A stretch of 64,000 nucleotides of DNA, taken from the NCBI RefSeq assembly GCF_002887775.1, contig NZ_LOCM01000024.1, positions 97,912-161,911 on the forward strand, given 5' to 3'. Both the position numbers and the translations under genes were made by a program. A model generated the notes under the pieces. That model searched no databases. It saw nothing but the letters and a program-made list of their open reading frames with translations, and had not been told where the DNA came from. Positions 59,459 to 64,000 of this stretch are shown here, piece after piece. Each line of letters starts with the position of its first letter. The first letter of the stretch is position 1. This DNA is from Streptococcus penaeicida (GTDB lineage Bacteria > Bacillota > Bacilli > Lactobacillales > Streptococcaceae).

Positions 59459-59965
59459 TTATTTCATTAGTTCTTGGAGTGAAATGACTTGTCCATAGCG
59501 ACCATGCCACATAGCTTGGTAAAATGCAATGGTCTCTTGTGCAGTCATCCATGAATTATCAGTTGTTGTGTGAAGTACACTAGGAATTGTGACCTTAAAG
59601 CCCTTTTCAAAAGCAACTTTTACGGTAGCATCGATACAGTATTCCGTTTGCATTCCTACTAGGATGACATTCTTGATTCCTTTATTATTGAGGTAATTCT
59701 CTAGATCAGTCCCCTTAAAAGCAGAGTTAAAGGTTTTATCAAAAACAAGCTCATCCTGCATAGGTTCTATAGGTTTAGCAATCTGCCAATCCTTAGTATC
59801 TGGTATTAGAAAATCATCCTGGTGGCGGACAAAAATAATCTCTCGTTCTGATTGTCTAGCCCAGTCAATAACTTGACCTATTTGATTCAAAAAAGTCTCA
59901 TATTGATAGGTTTTTTCAGCAATTAATTGTTCTTGAACATCAATAATAATTAGTGCTTCTTTCAT
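59459..59965 (-). CDS. Isochorismatase/nicotinamidase family cysteine hydrolase
   Basis: 168-residue cysteine hydrolase. The catalytic triad is Asp9 (LIIIDVQ), Lys77 (FDKTFNSAF) and Cys110 ([11 protein letters not shown]). Members act on isochorismate, nicotinamide or carbamoyl compounds. Position next to nadD and yqeK fits NAD metabolism (nicotinamidase), but the sequence does not prove it. Confidence 0.85.
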   Translation of the reverse strand: MKEALIIIDVQEQLIAEKTYQYETFLNQIGQVIDWARQSEREIIFVRHQDDFLIPDTKDWQIAKPIEPMQDELVFDKTFNSAFKGTDLENYLNNKGIKNVILVGMQTEYCIDATVKVAFEKGFKVTIPSVLHTTTDNSWMTAQETIAFYQAMWHGRYGQVISLQELMK

Positions 59966-60559
59966 CTAACCTTCTTTCAAATAATGGCAAAATGCATTGT
60001 AAGTTTCCAGTGTTTGAGGATAGATGGCTTGACCTTTCGAAGCCAAGTAAGCAACAGTATTAACGGTTTCAAAGGCTACTGCCTTATCTAAATTTTCGTT
60101 AGCAATCTGTCTAGCTTGAGCAACTAAAGGAAAATCTCTCCCCTCCTCTATATAATCGGCTACATAGAGAATTTTGTCAAGCAAAGACATTTCTTTGGCA
60201 CCAACGGTATGAATAGAAATGGCTCTTAGGATATCTGGATCGGAAACCTGTAAATCTTCTTGAATTTTATATATTCCAACCATACCATGCCAAACATTAT
60301 TATTCCAATTTAATAAGTCTTTGTCCAAATCATATTTAGTGATGAGGTCAATAAAAACTTGGTCTGAGCATTCTTTGGCATAATCATGGAGAAGCGCAGC
60401 TAATCCTGCTTTCTCAGGATCATACTGATTCTTTTCAGCTAATGTCACTGCTGCCTTTTCAACACCTAGTACGTGCTTAAAGCGTTTCTTGCTTATCTGC
60501 TCGGCTATTTTCCCCAAAAGCTCCTCACGGGAATAGGGAAGATAATCTTGGTAACTCAT
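59966..60559 (-). CDS. yqeK: HD-domain diadenosine tetraphosphatase YqeK
   Basis: 197-residue HD hydrolase that splits Ap4A symmetrically to two ADP. HD motif [10 protein letters not shown] ... LLHDYAKE (about 29-72), WHGMVG and AISIHTVG are the other metal ligands. Overlaps nadD by four bases. It belongs to the conserved yqeG-yqeH-yhbY-nadD-yqeK-rsfS block. Confidence 0.92.
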   Translation of the reverse strand: MSYQDYLPYSREELLGKIAEQISKKRFKHVLGVEKAAVTLAEKNQYDPEKAGLAALLHDYAKECSDQVFIDLITKYDLDKDLLNWNNNVWHGMVGIYKIQEDLQVSDPDILRAISIHTVGAKEMSLLDKILYVADYIEEGRDFPLVAQARQIANENLDKAVAFETVNTVAYLASKGQAIYPQTLETYNAFCHYLKEG

Positions 60560-61188
60560 TTATAAAGTCCTTCTTTTTCAATATAATCTAAGACTGACTG
60601 TGGCATTAAATAATTAGGTTTTCGATCTTTTTTAATGAAGTCACGAATCATGCTAGAAGAAATGTCCATTAGAGGGACGTCAACCCAAATCACTGGATAA
60701 GAGGTTCCAGCCTTATACTTAGGTCTTTGAACACCTACAAACTGTACCATTTCGACAAGTTCATCAATACGATGCCATTTCGGCAAATAGTTGACCATAT
60801 CTGCACCGATGATGAAATAGTAATCAACTTCAGGATTTTGTTCTTGCAACAAGGCCATGGTGTCATAAGTATAAGAAATGCCTTTACGTTCTAATTCAAT
60901 GGTTTCGATTGCTAGGCCTTGGACATTCTCTATTGCCAATTCCACCATTTTCAAGCGATGCTTTTCGTCAATGGTTTCCTTTGTATCAACATGAGGTGGC
61001 TTAAATTCTGGCATCAAAAGGACTTGATCAAGACCTAATTGTTGACGCACTTGATCAGCAACTACTAGATGGGCATTATGAATAGGGTTGAAATTTCCTC
61101 CCAAGATACCAACTTGTTTTCGATTTGAATCTTTTTCTTCTACTTCTAATTCAACTTTTGTAAAGGGGGTTACAAGTTCTAAAGCCAT
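60556..61188 (-). CDS. nadD: Nicotinate-nucleotide adenylyltransferase NadD
   Basis: 210-residue enzyme joining ATP and nicotinate mononucleotide in NAD synthesis. [18 protein letters not shown] (about 28-45) is the nucleotide-binding HxGH-type motif, with [12 protein letters not shown] (near 176) as the second. A charged 25-residue N-terminal extension before the motif is common in streptococci. Confidence 0.95.
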   Translation of the reverse strand: MALELVTPFTKVELEVEEKDSNRKQVGILGGNFNPIHNAHLVVADQVRQQLGLDQVLLMPEFKPPHVDTKETIDEKHRLKMVELAIENVQGLAIETIELERKGISYTYDTMALLQEQNPEVDYYFIIGADMVNYLPKWHRIDELVEMVQFVGVQRPKYKAGTSYPVIWVDVPLMDISSSMIRDFIKKDRKPNYLMPQSVLDYIEKEGLYK

Positions 61189-61256
61189 TATTTCTCCAAC
61201 ATACTAATCTATCTTAATCACCTAAAGCCTTTAAAACAACATTTTTTATAGCTAAT

Positions 61257-61565
61257 TTAAATCTCTTTAACTTTTGGTGATAACTTCCGGTTTTCTTTTT
61301 TGGCAGATACTTTATAAAGAATTAAAATACGTCCAATTTTTAATACAGTATCACAACCGATTTCATCTTCCAATGTTTCAGCAACATCATGAATATCTTC
61401 ATCTGTATTTTGCAATAAGGTTACTTTAATTAATTCTCTTGCATCAAGTGCTTGACGAATGCTTGTCTTAATTTGATTATTTAGGCCATTTTTACCAATT
61501 TGAACAATTGGCTTTAGGCTATGAGCTTCAGCTTTCAAAAAAGCTCTTTGTTTACTTGTTAACAT
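61257..61565 (-). CDS. yhbY: RNA-binding protein YhbY (CRS1-YhbY domain)
   Basis: 102 residues with the single CRS1-YhbY domain: LTSKQRAFLKAEAHSLKPIVQIGKNG in the first third (quoted in part) and the GxxG-like core. Associates with pre-50S ribosomes. A 70-base gap before nadD contains nothing obvious. Confidence 0.94.
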   Translation of the reverse strand: MLTSKQRAFLKAEAHSLKPIVQIGKNGLNNQIKTSIRQALDARELIKVTLLQNTDEDIHDVAETLEDEIGCDTVLKIGRILILYKVSAKKENRKLSPKVKEI

Positions 61566-61585
61566 GATATTTTCCTTTTATTTTT

Positions 61586-62704
61586 CTAAATAATTGCTTT
61601 TCTTACTAGCACAGCAACACCTTTTGGAGCCCAGCCAGCAATCTTCAGAACATTCTCTTTGCTTCCGTTGACTCTAATCCAGCCTAAACCAGAAAAGACC
61701 AAATCCATCTTACTGTCAATATTAAACTCATAAGAAACTAAATCAGGGAAAGTTTCCGCATCTTCTTGGTCAGGCGGGGTCAATAGTGTTCCCTTATGTT
61801 TTTTATAAAAATCGCTAGCGCCTTCCAGTTTAGTTCGGTGAATAGTAAGATTGTTGTCAAAATAAGCTGTAACACCCTGACGGTCACCTGAAATAAAATC
61901 AAAACGACCCAATCCACCTAAGAATAAGGATTGTTCTGGATTCAACTGATAAGTTTTAGGTTTAATTTCTTTTTTGGGACTAATGTATTTAAGGTCTTTA
62001 GCCTTAAGATAGTGTGCCATTTGATGACGGTGGATAATACCTGGAGTATCAAAAATAAAGGTCCCATCGTCGAGAGGTATCTCAATTTTATCCAATGTTG
62101 TACCTGGGAAGCGTGACGTCGTAATGACATTTTTATCACCAGTGATTTCTTGGATAATGGCATTAATTAGCGTTGACTTCCCAACATTAGTAACACCAAC
62201 AACGTAAACGTCGCGACCTTTTCTCAATTTATTAATAGAGTCAATTAAGTCCTTAATGGCATACTTATTCTGTGCACTAGTGAGAACAACGTCAACTGGT
62301 CTTAAGCCTTCTTCATGAGCTCTTTCTAATAACCATTGGCTAACTTTCTTGTCTTTTGTTGATTTTGGTAAGATATCTTTCTTATTTCCGACTAATAGGA
62401 CATCATTTCCAGAAACAAAGCGTGATAAACCTGGAATAACAGAACCATTAAAGTCAAAAATATCTACCACATTTACGACTAAGGCATCACTGTCACCAAC
62501 TTCGTGTAAGAGCTTCAAAAAATCATCGTCGGTCAAATGAACATCTGTAATTTCATTGTAATGTCGTAAACGGAAACAACGTTGACAATATAATTCACCA
62601 GTTTCTAGGCCTTTTTTTAAAGCTGCATTTGGTGTAAAACCAGCTTCCTCTTTATTTTCAGTTTGGATTTTGATTCCACATCCGATACAAAATAATTCTT
62701 CCAT
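61586..62704 (-). CDS. yqeH: Ribosome biogenesis GTPase YqeH
   Basis: 372-residue circularly permuted GTPase needed for 30S assembly. N-terminal zinc finger (FCIGCGIKIQ ... YCQRCFRLRHYNE, about 5-50), G4 NKKD before G1 GVTNVGKST, then TRFPGTT and DTPGI. C-terminal RNA-binding region. One base from yqeG. Confidence 0.95.
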   Translation of the reverse strand: MEELFCIGCGIKIQTENKEEAGFTPNAALKKGLETGELYCQRCFRLRHYNEITDVHLTDDDFLKLLHEVGDSDALVVNVVDIFDFNGSVIPGLSRFVSGNDVLLVGNKKDILPKSTKDKKVSQWLLERAHEEGLRPVDVVLTSAQNKYAIKDLIDSINKLRKGRDVYVVGVTNVGKSTLINAIIQEITGDKNVITTSRFPGTTLDKIEIPLDDGTFIFDTPGIIHRHQMAHYLKAKDLKYISPKKEIKPKTYQLNPEQSLFLGGLGRFDFISGDRQGVTAYFDNNLTIHRTKLEGASDFYKKHKGTLLTPPDQEDAETFPDLVSYEFNIDSKMDLVFSGLGWIRVNGSKENVLKIAGWAPKGVAVLVRKAII

Positions 62705-63231
62705 TAAATTCCTTTTTGGTAAACAAATTTACCATATTTATTTTCTAATTTTTTCAATACACGTTTTTCTCTAAAACGATTTACTTTTGTATTCCAAGCA
62801 TCCGTCGAAACAAGTGGTTTAACTAAAACAGATTGAATACCGGCCCGATGACTTGCTCTTATATCTGTCATCAATTGATCACCAACCATAATCACTTCAT
62901 CATTTGAAAAACCATAGCGTTTCATTGCAATGTCAATTCCACGCGAAAAAGGCTTCATTGCTCTACTAACAAAATCTACCCCGAAACGCGATACTGCTCT
63001 CTCAACTCTCTTATAATTATTGTTAGAAACAACGACTACAGTGATGTCTGCCATGGTCATTTCATCCAACCAGGCTCTTACTTCAGGAGTCCCATCAGGG
63101 TTGTTCCAGGCAATAAGGGTATTATCTAAGTCAACTAGGACTGCTGAAATACCACTTCTTAATAAATCATCTGCTCTTAAATCATAAACGGCTTCCACAA
63201 TGAAAGTGGGCCTATAATCGTCAATGCTCAT
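62704..63231 (-). CDS. yqeG: HAD-superfamily phosphatase YqeG
   Basis: 175-residue HAD hydrolase, subfamily IIIA. Motif I VLVDLDNTLIAW (about 31-42), motif II VVSNNNYKR, motif III-IV KPFSRGIDIAM ... EVIMVGDQLMTDI. Substrate unknown; likely a nucleotide or lipid phosphate. First gene of its operon with a terminator-free 80-base gap to sigX. Confidence 0.94.
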   Translation of the reverse strand: MSIDDYRPTFIVEAVYDLRADDLLRSGISAVLVDLDNTLIAWNNPDGTPEVRAWLDEMTMADITVVVVSNNNYKRVERAVSRFGVDFVSRAMKPFSRGIDIAMKRYGFSNDEVIMVGDQLMTDIRASHRAGIQSVLVKPLVSTDAWNTKVNRFREKRVLKKLENKYGKFVYQKGI

Positions 63232-63312
63232 TTTTTCTCCAAATTCTTAATTACCCTTTATTATACCATATTGCCAAACAAAAGTAATGCAGACAAAGAG
63301 GATAATTATGAA

Positions 63313-63825
63313 CTATTGAAAATCAATAAAATAGGGTTTGAGCTGTCTAAGAAATGCCTTTTTTCCTGAAAATTGTTGTCCACTTATCACTTTATCTAAT
63401 TTATTTAAGTCATCCTTATCTAAGTGAACTTTTAATTCTTCTAGTACAGCTCGGTAACAAACAATGTCATCAATAACAAGTCCATTATCTGGAATTCTGT
63501 GTGAAATATCAGAAACCTCCTCGTAAGGTAAGCGATTAAAACGGCACTTGTAAGATTCCTGATGTCTTATTCTATCTTTAATGTAGGAAGAAAATTTTGT
63601 TTTAAAAAATATTTTCAATTTAAGGCTATTTTGGATGAGAATCAAATCAGGATACATTTCTAATAAGCGATATAATACTAATCGTCCTTCTTGTAACCAA
63701 TCATCTAACTCCCATAATTGAATATAATACGTCCGCCTTAACTTATAAACAATTGGTTTAACTAGATTAAAGGCCTGATTTAATTCACTTTGAGTAATTG
63801 GATTAATAAGACCACCTTCTTTCAC
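63313..63825 (-). CDS. sigX: Competence sigma factor SigX (ComX)
   Basis: Alternative sigma factor for late competence genes. The body aligns with streptococcal SigX throughout: LRRTYYIQLWELDDWLQEG (quoted in part), the region 2 segment YIKDRIRHQESYKCRFNRLP in part, then LINDELL-like and the C-terminal KLDKVISGQQFSGKKAFLRQL in part. About 164-170 residues. There is no ATG in frame before the conserved part. GTG 63825 is used here by default, but it lies only about five bases after the likely transcript start. ATT 63807 sits seven bases after AGAAGG and is a real alternative. An apparent ATG at 63867 lies inside the operator and must be wrong. Whether the strain is competent is not shown. Confidence 0.88.
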   Translation of the reverse strand: MKEGGLINPITQSELNQAFNLVKPIVYKLRRTYYIQLWELDDWLQEGRLVLYRLLEMYPDLILIQNSLKLKIFFKTKFSSYIKDRIRHQESYKCRFNRLPYEEVSDISHRIPDNGLVIDDIVCYRAVLEELKVHLDKDDLNKLDKVISGQQFSGKKAFLRQLKPYFIDFQ

Positions 63826-63837
63826 AATAGTAGCTCC

Positions 63838-63886
63838 ATTGTAAAAAAAGACGGAAAAAAAGAACATGACATCGATGTCATGTTCT
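63838..63886 (-). promoter_or_regulatory. sigX promoter with ComR box (ECom-box)
   Basis: 63861-63886 is a perfect 26-base palindrome containing AACA, one base, GACA, four bases, TGTC, one base, TGTT: the full ComR-box consensus. On the minus strand it is followed by a T-rich tract and TACAAT (63843-63838) as -10, the arrangement of ComR/XIP-activated sigX and comS promoters. It also looks like a terminator for the tRNA gene just upstream (palindrome plus U-run). Confidence 0.9.
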
Positions 63887-63898
63887 ATGAATTAAGAT

Positions 63899-63971
63899 GC
63901 ACCCTAGAGGAGTCGAACCTCTAACCGCCTGATTCGTAGTCAGGTACTCTATCCAGTTGAGCTAAGGGTGC
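63899..63971 (-). tRNA. tRNA-Arg (anticodon ACG)
   Basis: 73-base gene with complete cloverleaf: acceptor GCACCCT pairing with AGGGTGC, D-arm AGCTCAACTGGATAGAG, anticodon arm CCTGACTACGAATCAGG with anticodon ACG, and T-arm AGAGGTTCGACTCCTCT. CCA is not encoded. The anticodon A34 is normally edited to inosine by TadA and reads CGU, CGC and CGA. The 3' end lies 12 bases from the ComR box of sigX. Confidence 0.97.
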
Positions 63972-64000
63972 TCTTTATATTTCTAAAATCAGTATACACC

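Noticed and set aside
59442..59552. Extended RsfS start within the isochorismatase gene
   Set aside because: No ribosome binding site, and the family begins at the MKKEELL position used here.
63826..63867. N-terminal extension of SigX (MFFFSVFFYNGATI...)
   Set aside because: It starts inside the ComR-box palindrome, upstream of the -10, so it cannot be in the mRNA. The phenylalanines come from the T-tract.
63861..63886. Palindrome as only a tRNA terminator
   Set aside because: It matches the complete ComR-box consensus and is placed correctly before the sigX -10, so the operator role has priority; a terminator role may be additional.
1..64000. CRISPR array, prophage, integrase or IS element
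   Set aside because: I saw no regularly spaced direct repeats, no phage structural or integrase genes and no transposase frames anywhere in the window; the only recombinase-like gene is the degenerate xerD homologue.

Overview
This window is chromosomal DNA from a low-GC Streptococcus of the pyogenic/bovis side of the genus. The clearest markers are the CovR/CovS pair, an alternative sigma factor (SigX/ComX) behind a ComR-type inverted repeat, a MET-box in front of metQ, an FMN riboswitch in front of ribU, and the scpA-scpB-rluB-yidD and yqeG-yqeH-yhbY-nadD-yqeK-rsfS housekeeping blocks. I cannot name the species from sequence alone. S. uberis, S. parauberis, S. iniae and S. agalactiae-like genomes would all fit. 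Most genes lie on the minus strand.

Layout. 1-4041 (+): the end of an unidentified gene, then a ferric-siderophore ABC importer (fhuC, fhuD, broken fhuB, fhuG). 4076-12616 (-): ppaC, pflA, a CNNM/CBS membrane protein, mnmM (ytqB), an ABC exporter pair with both genes frameshifted, a ytqA-type radical SAM protein and a PAP2 phosphatase. 12606-13418 (-): ribU with its riboswitch and a hairpin that can hide its ribosome binding site. 13512-15569 (-): a secreted protein with six ChW-type repeats and a C39-like peptidase domain. 15722-23940 (-): trmL behind an attenuator-like leader, yidD, rluB, scpB, scpA, a xerD-like gene, a CBS protein, a phosphoesterase, rdgB, murI, yneF and lysA. 24047-26030 (-): a BI-1 membrane protein, an HD hydrolase and an RNA methylase. 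26134-27424 (+): acyP and yidC. 27558-42631 (-): greA, mltG, a GNAT protein, murC, an unknown gene, an SNF2 helicase, der, dnaI, dnaB, nrdR, covS and covR. 42858-45077 (-): yceD, htpX, lemA. 45223-48079 (+): rsmG and the Ktr/Trk potassium uptake pair. 48080-48617: a gene-free stretch with a 134-bp element bounded by 18-bp inverted repeats. 48618-53770 (-): methionine ABC importer parts (metI, metN, an M20 peptidase, metQ) and a second amino-acid binding lipoprotein. 53905-63825 (-): yebC, an NmrA-like oxidoreductase, a MerR regulator, tmcAL, a DJ-1-like protein, the rsfS to yqeG block, and sigX. The window closes with tRNA-Arg(ACG).

A window-wide feature matters for anyone using this annotation. 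Eleven conserved genes each carry one frameshift, and every one is repaired by adding a single base to a short homopolymer run (mostly G or C). No insertions and no nonsense substitutions were seen. This is the signature of homopolymer contraction in the sequence data rather than of natural gene decay, so these genes may be intact in the living strain. Where I could reconstruct the frame I give the full span of the gene.

The most interesting regulatory findings are the ComR-box/sigX arrangement abutting a tRNA gene (63798-63971), the unassigned attenuator leader of trmL (16268-16424), the 134-bp inverted-repeat element (48419-48552), and the ribU hairpin that pairs directly with the Shine-Dalgarno sequence (13194-13217).
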